Source of the DNA: CAZUHB01 sp964620445
GTDB lineage: Bacteria; Planctomycetota; B15-G4; CAYZWU01
Assembly (NCBI GenBank): GCA_964620445.1
Contig: CAZUHB010000001.1
Span: 62,001-126,000 of the forward strand
DNA length: 64,000 nucleotides
Reading direction: 5' to 3'
Under the pieces are notes generated by a model. It worked only from the letters and a program-made list of their open reading frames with translations. It was not told where the DNA came from and ran no database searches. This document shows, in pieces, positions 7,751 through 15,419 of the stretch. Position 1 is the stretch's first letter. Each line of letters opens with the position of its first letter. The position numbers and the translations under genes are program-made.

Positions 7751-9292
7751 ATGCTATATATTCTGCTTCCGCTGGCCGGGATCATCGGGGGAGTTTTGGC
7801 GACTCTTCTCTATTACAAGGCTCTCAAGCGGGGCGCTGAGAACGAGGCGCGCCGTTTGATAGACGATGCAAAACGGGACGCGGAGGCTTTCAAAGTCGAT
7901 GCGAAGCTCAAGGTCAACGAGGAAGCCAAGCAGATCAGGGATGATCTGGAAAAAGAACGGAAGGAACTCAATTCCGAGGTCAAGGAGAGGAAAAACCGTC
8001 TGCGCTCCAAGGAGGACGATCTCGAAGGCAAGGCCAAGCTGCTGATCAAGAACGAGCGCGACATCATGGAATCGGAGAAACGGATCCAGTCGAAGCAGCG
8101 CCGTCTCGAGAAACAGGAGGAGGTCCTTCAGCAGAAGATCGAAGAGGAGGACAAACTCCTGCAGAAGGTGGCCAAGATGACCAGGAGCGAAGCGGAGACG
8201 CGGCTCATGGTTCGGGTCGAGGAAGAGTCGAAGCGGGAAGCGTCCGCCCGCGTCTTGAAAGTGCAGGAAAGACTCAAGGACGAGGTGGATAAGCTGACCC
8301 AGGAAATCCTGAGCACCTCGATCCAGAGGTGTGCCGTTTCCTACACATCGGACAGTCTCGTCTCCACCGTCGATCTCCCGAACGACGACATGAAGGGGCG
8401 AATCATTGGCCGCGAGGGCCGCAACATTCGCGCCATCGAAAAGGTGACCGGCGTCGATGTGATCGTCGACGACACTCCCGGTGTCATCGTGGTCTCCTGC
8501 TTCGACAACGTACGACGCGAGATCGCCCGCCGTGCGCTGGAGAAACTGATCCTCGACGGACGGATCCATCCCTCGCGCATCGAGGAACTGGTCGCCCAAA
8601 CCAAGAAAGAGGTCGACGACGACATCAGGGAGACTGGCAAGAAATCCCTCATGGATCTGCATATACACAATGTGCACAACAAGATCGTCAACCTTCTCGG
8701 GCGGCTCAAGTACAGGACCTCCTACGGCCAGAACGTGCTCAAGCATTCGATCGAAGTGTCCTATATCTCGGCCGCGATCGCGGGTGAGCTGAAGCTCAAT
8801 GCCAAGCTCGCCAAGCGGTGCGGCCTTCTTCACGACATCGGCAAAGCACTCGACCACGAACTCGAAGGCGGCCACCCGCAGATCGGCGCCGACGTGGCCC
8901 GCCGCTGCGGGGAGAGAAAAGAGGTGGAGAACTCGATCGCCTCCCACCACGAGGACGTTCCGGCAGAGTCGATCTACGCCGTGATCGCCCAGGTGGCCGA
9001 CGCGATCTCGGCTGCCCGTCCCGGCGCCCGGCGCGAGACAATGGAGAAGTACATCAAGCGGTTGACGCGGCTCGAAAGCGTGGCTCAAGAATTCGACGGA
9101 GTCGACCACGCCTACGCGATCCAGGCAGGCCGCGAGGTGCGCGTGATCGTCGACGCCAAAAAGGTCGACGACGACAACACCGTGCACGTTTGCCGTGACA
9201 TCGCGAAAAAGATCGAGGAGGAACTCTCTTATCCCGGCGAGGTTCGCGTGACCTTGATTCGCGAGAAACGCGTTGTCGAGTACGCAAGGTAA
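7751..9292 (+). CDS. rny: Ribonuclease Y
   Basis: RNase Y is a membrane-anchored endoribonuclease that initiates mRNA decay. From the chosen ATG the protein is 513 aa, the usual family length: transmembrane helix at about 2-22, long coiled coil 30-190, KH domain with GRIIGREGRN at 216-225, and HD domain with HDIGK at 361-365 (metal-binding His-Asp) plus SHHEDV further on. The frame is open upstream to a GTG/ATG at 7676/7679, but that adds 25 poorly conserved residues, and AGGGG sits 5 bases before 7751. The upstream ATG also has GGGAGG close by, so the start is not certain. The YmdB homologue follows by 11 bases, the same order as in Bacillus. Confidence 0.95.
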   Translation: MLYILLPLAGIIGGVLATLLYYKALKRGAENEARRLIDDAKRDAEAFKVDAKLKVNEEAKQIRDDLEKERKELNSEVKERKNRLRSKEDDLEGKAKLLIKNERDIMESEKRIQSKQRRLEKQEEVLQQKIEEEDKLLQKVAKMTRSEAETRLMVRVEEESKREASARVLKVQERLKDEVDKLTQEILSTSIQRCAVSYTSDSLVSTVDLPNDDMKGRIIGREGRNIRAIEKVTGVDVIVDDTPGVIVVSCFDNVRREIARRALEKLILDGRIHPSRIEELVAQTKKEVDDDIRETGKKSLMDLHIHNVHNKIVNLLGRLKYRTSYGQNVLKHSIEVSYISAAIAGELKLNAKLAKRCGLLHDIGKALDHELEGGHPQIGADVARRCGERKEVENSIASHHEDVPAESIYAVIAQVADAISAARPGARRETMEKYIKRLTRLESVAQEFDGVDHAYAIQAGREVRVIVDAKKVDDDNTVHVCRDIAKKIEEELSYPGEVRVTLIREKRVVEYAR

Positions 9293-9303
9293 GGGAGAGC
9301 GTC

Positions 9304-10092
9304 TTGATCCTCAAGGTCCTCTGTATCGGTGATATCGTCGGCAGTCCAGGCCGCAAGATCGTGAAGAAATTCGTACCCCAATTCCGGGTGGAGAAGTCGG
9401 TCGACCTGGTCATTGCCAATGCCGAAAATGCGGCCGGCGGTTCGGGGCTCACACCTGATCTGGCCAGGAGCCTCCTGTCTTGCGGCGTCGACGTGCTCAC
9501 CACGGGCGACCATGTGTGGCGCAAGCGCGAGATCATGTCGGCCATGGAAAAGGGCCTTCCCATCGTACGTCCTGAAAACTGTCCCGTGGGCGTTCCGGGC
9601 AAGGGGGTGGTCGTGGTCACGACCGATCAGGGTTTCGAGGTGGCTGTCATCCTTCTGCTCGGCCGCGTTTTCTTGAAGCCGATCGACTGTCCCTTCAAGG
9701 CCGTGGACAGGGCTCTCGAAAGGCTGGGGGGGCGCACCCGGCTGATCATCGCCGACATGCATGCCGAGGCAACCTCGGAAAAGGTCGCCATGGGATACCA
9801 TCTCGACTCGCGCGTATCGGCAGTCGTGGGCACGCACACCCACGTGGCTACAGCTGATGAACGCGTTCTCGACGGCGGAACGGCCTACATCACCGATCTC
9901 GGCATGACCGGCCCGACTAATTCTGTGTTGGGGCGGCGGATCGAGAAGGTATTATATAACTTTACAACAGGACTCCCCGCCGCGTTCGATGTCGCCCCGG
10001 GGCCGAGTATGCTGAACGGCGCGCTGATCGAGATAGACCGCGAAACGGGCAAGGCGGTCGGCATCGAACGGATCCATTTCGAGGCTTCCTGA
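9304..10092 (+). CDS. ymdB: YmdB-family metallophosphodiesterase
   Basis: The 262-aa protein belongs to the family of calcineurin-like dinuclear-metal phosphodiesterases (TIGR00282 type) that cleave 2',3'-cyclic nucleotides. Metal ligands are visible in order: CIGDIVGSPGR (Asp8), ANAENAAGG (Asn/Glu), TTGDHVW (His), IADMHAEAT and VGTHTHVATAD. The start is TTG with GGGAG upstream. It lies 11 bases after rny, the conserved pairing in Firmicutes, which suggests a linked role in RNA metabolism. Length equals the family norm. Confidence 0.93.
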   Translation: MILKVLCIGDIVGSPGRKIVKKFVPQFRVEKSVDLVIANAENAAGGSGLTPDLARSLLSCGVDVLTTGDHVWRKREIMSAMEKGLPIVRPENCPVGVPGKGVVVVTTDQGFEVAVILLLGRVFLKPIDCPFKAVDRALERLGGRTRLIIADMHAEATSEKVAMGYHLDSRVSAVVGTHTHVATADERVLDGGTAYITDLGMTGPTNSVLGRRIEKVLYNFTTGLPAAFDVAPGPSMLNGALIEIDRETGKAVGIERIHFEAS

Positions 10093-10181
10093 AAAATGAC
10101 CTCACACATCGGTCGGCCGGCAGGCGTACAAGACTGCGTATGTCCCAGGAGAACGGGTCTCCCATGAAGCAAGGGTGTTCC

Positions 10182-11084
10182 ATGACGCAAGACCGGAGTC
10201 TGGATGAATTCCTCAGCAGCGCCCGCCAGGAGGTGGACGCCGCGCTCGACAGATTCATCCCGCGGCCGGAGGGATTCGGCCGGCGCTTGCATGAAGCGAT
10301 GCGCCACTCGGTTTTCTCGGGCGGAAAACGGCTGCGCCCCTGCATCTGCCTTCTTGTCAACCGGAGCCTCGGGGGAGACACCGAACGCGCACTCCATGGG
10401 GCGTGTGCTCTCGAGATGGTGCACACCTATTCGCTGATTCACGACGATCTTCCGGCCATGGATGACGACGATCTGAGGCGGGGGCAGCCGACCTGTCACA
10501 AGGCGTTCGACGAGGCGACGGCCATCCTGGCCGGTGACGGCCTTCTGACCATCGCCTTCGAGACGGTGGCGCGCAGCCCGCTCCCTCCGGAGGCGATTGG
10601 CGACATGGTGCGGATCCTGTCCGTTGCGGCAGGTCCGGAAGGCATGGTTCTCGGCCAGATGCGCGATCTGCTCGCCGAGCGGGAACCCCTCGCCGATGGG
10701 GAGCGCGGGATCGAGGCGGTGGAGGCGATTCACTCCACGAAGACCGCCGCCATGATCGCCGCCTCCTTCGAGCTCGGCGCCGTGGCAGCCGGGGCCGACA
10801 AGGGTTCGAGAAAGTTCCTCGCCGAATCGGGACGGCATGTGGGCGTCGCCTTTCAGATCATCGACGATATACTGGACGTGACCGCAACGACGTCGCAGCT
10901 GGGCAAGACGGCGGGGAAAGATTCGGCTGGCGGCAAGGCGACCTATCCGGGTACGATCGGACTGGAGGCGTCCCGCGCCGCCGCGAAGAAGCAGACAGCG
11001 GCCGCGCTCGCATTGATACCGACCGAGGAAAGCTTCGCTCTCCTTGCCGGTTTGATCCAGAAGATGCTGTTCAGAACATACTGA
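10182..11084 (+). CDS. ispA: Polyprenyl (farnesyl/geranylgeranyl) diphosphate synthase
   Basis: A 300-aa trans-prenyltransferase that condenses isopentenyl diphosphate with allylic diphosphates. The first aspartate-rich motif is DDLPAMDDDD at 88-97, with two residues between its flanking pairs as in bacterial short-chain (farnesyl-type) enzymes; the second is IIDDILDVT near 225-233. GGKRLRP at 47-53 binds the diphosphate. The start at 10182 is preferred because AAGGG lies 6 bases before it; the frame also has ATGs at 10140 and 10164. The neighbouring dxs gene makes the isoprenoid precursor, so these two likely form one operon. The chain length of the product cannot be fixed from sequence. Confidence 0.93.
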   Translation: MTQDRSLDEFLSSARQEVDAALDRFIPRPEGFGRRLHEAMRHSVFSGGKRLRPCICLLVNRSLGGDTERALHGACALEMVHTYSLIHDDLPAMDDDDLRRGQPTCHKAFDEATAILAGDGLLTIAFETVARSPLPPEAIGDMVRILSVAAGPEGMVLGQMRDLLAEREPLADGERGIEAVEAIHSTKTAAMIAASFELGAVAAGADKGSRKFLAESGRHVGVAFQIIDDILDVTATTSQLGKTAGKDSAGGKATYPGTIGLEASRAAAKKQTAAALALIPTEESFALLAGLIQKMLFRTY

Positions 11085-11112
11085 GCCGGCGTGAAGTACA
11101 GGAAAATCGATT

Positions 11113-13086
11113 ATGGTTCTCGAAGACATCAAGGGGCCCCCAGATCTCGAGGAGCTCGACCAGGAACAGCTCGCTGAACTGGCGACCGAGATCCGCAAGG
11201 AGATCTTGAAAACGATCCTGGCCAACGGCGGGCACCTCGCATCGAGTCTGGGCGTGGTGGAACTGACGATCGCCTTGCATTACTGCTTCGATATGCTTTA
11301 CGATCGTCTGATCTTCGACGTGGGCCATCAGTGCTATCCTCACAAGATCCTTACGGGTCGTTTGAAGGTTTTTCACACGATCAGGAAGCTGGGCGGCCTT
11401 TCGGGATTTCCCTTTCCGCCCGAATCCCCTTACGATCTCTTTCACACCGGGCACGCGGGCACATCGATCTCGCTCGCCTCGGGTATCGCCTCGTGGTACA
11501 AGCATATCGGCGAAAGCGACCGCAAGGTCGTGGCCGTGATCGGAGACGCTTCCCTCGGCGCCGGCGTGGCTCTCGAGGCGATCAACGCGGCAGAGCCGAA
11601 AGACCGCAACATGCTCGTCGTGCTCAACGACAACGAGATGTCGATCTCCAAAACCGTGGGCGCCATCGCCCAGTACCTCAACCGCGTCCGCATGGCGCCG
11701 ATCTACAGCAAGACCAAGAAGGAACTGCAGTCGATCGTGGCCCGGCTGCCGATTATCGGCGGGCCGATGGACAGGGGGCTCTCCGAGATCGCCATGACCC
11801 TCAAGAACATGCTCGTCCCGGGCCAGATTTTCGAGGAGCTCGGTCTGGCCTACTACGGACCGATCGACGGGCACAACCTCCCCTTGCTCATCGACACCTT
11901 CAACGGATTGAAGAAGAAGAAAGGCGTTGCCCTTCTGCACCTTCTCACGAAGAAGGGCAAAGGATTCGAGCTGGCGCTCGATGACCCGGAAGCGTTTCAC
12001 GGTGTGAGTCCCGGTTCACTGGATACGATGAGCCTGGGACTCGAGGGTGCGATCAACGGCGCTCTCGAGAAACCGAAAAAGAAAAGTACCAGCCCGAAGC
12101 GCCCCTCTTTTACCGAGGTTTTCGGGGAAAGCATGATCGATCTCGCCGACGAGAACGAAAAGGTCGTTGCCATCACGGCCGCCATGCCCGAGGGGACGGG
12201 ACTCAAGGCGTTCTCCACGCACCACGGCGATCGATTCTTCGACGTGGGGATCACCGAGCAGCAGGCAGTGGCCTTTGCCGGCGGGCTGAGCCGCGCCGGT
12301 GCGAAACCGGTGGTTGCCATCTACTCCACCTTCATGCAACGCTGCTATGACCAGGTCTTTCAAGAAATCTGCCTGCAAAACACCGACGTACTCCTGGCCA
12401 TGGATCGTGGGGGAGTGGTCGGCCAGGACGGTCCGACCCATCACGGCCTGTACGACATCGCCTATCTCAGAACCGTGCCGAATATCACGCTCATCTCTCC
12501 CGCCGACGGGGACGAATTCAAGGCGATGCTGCGATTCGGCATCGAATGGAACGGTCCGGTCGCGATCCGTTACCCGCGTGCCAAGGTGGCCTCGTCGCCC
12601 CTTTCGCCGACCGAACCCATCGCGCACGGGAAGGGGATCGTTGTCAGAAACGGAAGCGACGCGCTCATCGTCGTCTTCGGCTCCTTGCTCTTCGCCGCAC
12701 TCGAGGCGGCCAAGAGGCTTGCCATCGACGGAATCGAGGCGACCGTGATCAACGCCCGGTTCGCCAAACCTCTCGACCGGGAGCTGATCGAGACGCACGC
12801 GCGCGGAAAGAAGGCGGTTTTTACCGTGGAGGAGCATGCGCTGGCCGGCGGTTTCGGATCTGCCGTGGCCGAATTCCTTCTCGACGTGGGTTACCAGGGG
12901 CGCATCGTGCGCTTCGGAGTCGAAGATCGATTCGTCGATCATGGAACGCGGGATGAACTCCTTCACATCCTCGGGCTGACGCCGGAAGCCTTCGCCGGCC
13001 GCATTCTGGAATGCATTGATGAAGAAAATCGAAAGAGTCCTCGTCGTCGGAAACCGGCGGCTGCGAGGGGTCAGGAAATTCTCTGA
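11113..13086 (+). CDS. dxs: 1-deoxy-D-xylulose-5-phosphate synthase
   Basis: This 657-aa transketolase-like enzyme joins pyruvate and glyceraldehyde 3-phosphate in the first step of the MEP isoprenoid pathway, using thiamine diphosphate. Seen in order are FDVGHQCYPHKILTGR, the thiamine-diphosphate Asp in GDASLGAG, the EQQAVAFAGGL segment, and DRGGVVGQDGPTHHG with the substrate-binding residues. The DXS 'GDGAMTAG' position is altered to GDASLGAG, a tolerable family variation. A basic tail (KSPRRRKPAAARG) extends past the usual end and overlaps nadK by 68 bases. It follows ispA closely and is the third gene of an isoprenoid/NADP group. Confidence 0.96.
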   Translation: MVLEDIKGPPDLEELDQEQLAELATEIRKEILKTILANGGHLASSLGVVELTIALHYCFDMLYDRLIFDVGHQCYPHKILTGRLKVFHTIRKLGGLSGFPFPPESPYDLFHTGHAGTSISLASGIASWYKHIGESDRKVVAVIGDASLGAGVALEAINAAEPKDRNMLVVLNDNEMSISKTVGAIAQYLNRVRMAPIYSKTKKELQSIVARLPIIGGPMDRGLSEIAMTLKNMLVPGQIFEELGLAYYGPIDGHNLPLLIDTFNGLKKKKGVALLHLLTKKGKGFELALDDPEAFHGVSPGSLDTMSLGLEGAINGALEKPKKKSTSPKRPSFTEVFGESMIDLADENEKVVAITAAMPEGTGLKAFSTHHGDRFFDVGITEQQAVAFAGGLSRAGAKPVVAIYSTFMQRCYDQVFQEICLQNTDVLLAMDRGGVVGQDGPTHHGLYDIAYLRTVPNITLISPADGDEFKAMLRFGIEWNGPVAIRYPRAKVASSPLSPTEPIAHGKGIVVRNGSDALIVVFGSLLFAALEAAKRLAIDGIEATVINARFAKPLDRELIETHARGKKAVFTVEEHALAGGFGSAVAEFLLDVGYQGRIVRFGVEDRFVDHGTRDELLHILGLTPEAFAGRILECIDEENRKSPRRRKPAAARGQEIL

Positions 13087-13903
13087 ACAGATCGTCGCTT
13101 TCCTCAAACCCCTTGTCAGGACCGTGCGCGTGATCTTTGACGATCGCGACCTGAGGCGGCTGAAAGCAGACCTCGTGGTCGTGCTCGGCGGGGACGGCAG
13201 TATTCTCAACGTGGCCTCGAGGCTCGGACGAAACCAGATTCCAGTCGTGGGGATCCAGCTCGGCCGTTTCGGTTTCCTCTCGCAGTTGACGCCGGTCGAT
13301 TGCGAGGAGAACCTGCTCAAGATCGTGTCAGGGAAGGCCAAAGTCGAGGAGCGCATGATGCTCCACTGCACCGTGCGCCATGCCGGCAAGATCGCCTTTC
13401 AGGGAACGGCACTCAACGACGCGGTTCTGGCTTCCCAGAGCGTGTCGAAGATGGTCGAGCTCGAGATGAGGGTGGACGGTGAATATGGGACCACCTTTCA
13501 TGGCGACGGCGTGATCGTGGCCACACCCGTCGGGTCGACAGGCCACTCCCTCTCGGCCGGAGGCCCGATCGTCGAGCCGGGGATGAACTCTTACGTCATC
13601 AATCCGATCTGTTCCCACGCCCTGACCACGCGACCGCTCGTGATCTCGGCGTTGCGGATCCTCGAACTGAGACTGGTCAACAGCCGCAACCCGATCAGTC
13701 TGACCCTCGATGGCCAGAGGATCCACCGCCTCGACGGCTCCGAGACGATCCGCGTGAAGAAAGCGAGCGATCCCTTTCGCCTGGTGAAAGTCACGGACCG
13801 TTCCTATTTCGAGACGCTACGCAGGAAGTTCAACTGGGCGGGAACGTCGCTCGATTGCGGTCCGAATGACCGGGACAAGAAACCCCATGGTCCGAGAAAG
13901 TGA
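13019..13903 (+). CDS. nadK: NAD kinase
   Basis: A 294-aa enzyme that phosphorylates NAD to NADP. The diagnostic GGDGS is at 57-61, followed by QLGRFGFLSQ, ALNDAVLAS (NAD-binding Asn-Asp) and GDGVIVATPVGSTGHSLSAGGP. The start ATG lies inside the dxs 3' end, with 68 bases shared in another frame, so translation is probably coupled. The TTG just before it is less likely. The end overlaps truD by 38 bases. Supply of NADPH for the MEP pathway may explain the grouping with dxs, but this is inference. Confidence 0.95.
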   Translation: MKKIERVLVVGNRRLRGVRKFSEQIVAFLKPLVRTVRVIFDDRDLRRLKADLVVVLGGDGSILNVASRLGRNQIPVVGIQLGRFGFLSQLTPVDCEENLLKIVSGKAKVEERMMLHCTVRHAGKIAFQGTALNDAVLASQSVSKMVELEMRVDGEYGTTFHGDGVIVATPVGSTGHSLSAGGPIVEPGMNSYVINPICSHALTTRPLVISALRILELRLVNSRNPISLTLDGQRIHRLDGSETIRVKKASDPFRLVKVTDRSYFETLRRKFNWAGTSLDCGPNDRDKKPHGPRK

Positions 13904-15113
13904 ATCTCTTCCCCGTCTGACAGAGGATCTACCCGGCACAGGGGGGCGGATCAAGGACGAACCCGACGATTTCCTGGTGGAGGAGATCCCCCTGTACGTT
14001 CCTTGCGGCGAAGGCACCCATCTCTATATGCTCCTGGAAAAAAGGAATGTGACCACTTTTCGCGCGGTCCAGCTCCTTGCCAAACGTCTCGGGCGCAATC
14101 AGCGGGAGTTCGGTGTCGCGGGCCTCAAGGATTCGGCTGCCACCACGAGACAGTACATTTCGATCGAGCACGTGGCTTCCAAGGATCTGGACGATCTCGA
14201 CGTGCCCGGAATCACGATCGTGGACCGGGCGCTGCATCGAAACAAGTTGAAACGGGGCCATCTCAAGGGCAACCGCTTCACGGTAGTGATCCGCGATCCA
14301 TCGTCGGGCAGCCGGGAGCGGGCGCGGGCCGTTCTCGATCTCTTGAGCCGGACCGGGGTTCCCAACTACTTCGGACCCCAGAGATTCGGCGTTCTCAAGA
14401 ACACCCACCTCCTCGGAAAAGCGCTTCTGCTCGGCGACTACCGCGGCTTTGCCGATGAGCTGATCGCCGCGCCGCGCGAGAAAATCGATCCCCACTACGA
14501 TAAGGTGATCGCCCTGTATCGGGCGGGCGAGTTCAAGGAGGCGTCGCGGGCGCTCCGACCCTCGTTCGAATACGAGAGGCGGTTTCTCGACGCGCTTCAC
14601 AGGACAGCGGGCGACTTCCAGAAGGCGATCCGCTTTCTCGACCGCCGGATCCAGGAGCTTTACCTTTCCGCCTACCAATCCGCCCTTTTCAACAAACTGC
14701 TTGCCAGGAGAATCCGCGGAATCGATACGCTCATGGACGGAGACGTGGCTTTCTTGCACCGCAACGGAGCTTGCTTCAGCGTGGCCGACGCCGCGATCGA
14801 ACAGCCGCGCGCCGATTCGTTCGAGATCAGTCCCTCGGGACCGATGTTCGGCAGCCGTATGCTCAGGGCGGAGCGCATACCGGGCAAACTGGAAGAGGAG
14901 GTTCTCATGGCAGAATCGATCGATCCGGGTGCGATGAAAGCGACCTGCCACATGCCCCGCGGCGCCCGACGGCCGCTGCGCGTTCCGTTGTCCGATGCGG
15001 CGCTCACCTCATGTGAGGGGGGCGGATTGCGCCTGACATTCAGTTTACCTCCCGGGAGTTATGCCACTGTCGTGCTCGATGAGATCATGAAACCGGCCTC
15101 CGCCGGGAGCTGA
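13866..15113 (+). CDS. truD: tRNA pseudouridine(13) synthase TruD
   Basis: TruD isomerises U13 of some tRNAs. The 415-aa protein shows the family hallmarks: FLVEEIPLY, the catalytic Asp89 in GLKDSAATTRQ, KRGHLKGNRF, and NYFGPQRFG. The C-terminal half carries the TRUD insertion (LYLSAYQSALFNKLL) typical of the family. The start overlaps nadK by 38 bases; ATG at 13887 is an alternative and neither has a strong Shine-Dalgarno, which suits coupled translation. Length is slightly above E. coli TruD (about 350 aa), closer to the archaeal/eukaryotic size. Confidence 0.93.
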   Translation: MTGTRNPMVRESESLPRLTEDLPGTGGRIKDEPDDFLVEEIPLYVPCGEGTHLYMLLEKRNVTTFRAVQLLAKRLGRNQREFGVAGLKDSAATTRQYISIEHVASKDLDDLDVPGITIVDRALHRNKLKRGHLKGNRFTVVIRDPSSGSRERARAVLDLLSRTGVPNYFGPQRFGVLKNTHLLGKALLLGDYRGFADELIAAPREKIDPHYDKVIALYRAGEFKEASRALRPSFEYERRFLDALHRTAGDFQKAIRFLDRRIQELYLSAYQSALFNKLLARRIRGIDTLMDGDVAFLHRNGACFSVADAAIEQPRADSFEISPSGPMFGSRMLRAERIPGKLEEEVLMAESIDPGAMKATCHMPRGARRPLRVPLSDAALTSCEGGGLRLTFSLPPGSYATVVLDEIMKPASAGS

Positions 15114-15419
15114 GCGGTGAGCGTGATAAAAAATCGTAATAATAATATATTTTGATATCGACGCAATCTGTTGTTATTCAGTCATTAATAATGATCGTAC
15201 ACGGTCCGCCTTGACTTCATCCCATTTGGGGGTATAGTTTGTTACAAGGTCTTTGTCTATCGCTAGATAAATCATGTAAGGTGTTAATGTCAAAACTGTA
15301 AGGTCTTTCCTTCGAACCAGCTTCGGTAGGGAAGCCTTTATCTGTATTCCGAGCCTTGTTTTCTTTGCCGTAATCAGCCAGAATCGTGTGAATTCTTTTC
15401 GATATTATTGGGGGTTGTT
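15114..15419 (+). promoter_or_regulatory. AT-rich gap with a strong promoter and a 175-base leader
   Basis: This gap is far more AT-rich than its flanks. A near-consensus promoter is present: TTGACT at 15211-15216, a 16-base spacer and TATAGT at 15233-15238. The leader that follows has related short words (CAAGGTCTTTG, GTAAGGTGTT, GTAAGGTCTTT) and a possible stem around CTTCGAACCAGCTTCGG. GGGGG precedes the GTG start by 5 bases. No riboswitch consensus that I know fits. Confidence 0.5.

Noticed and set aside
15245..15419. Riboswitch in the propeller gene leader
   Set aside because: I tested the c-di-GMP class I core from memory and found no match; short repeated words remain unexplained but are not enough.
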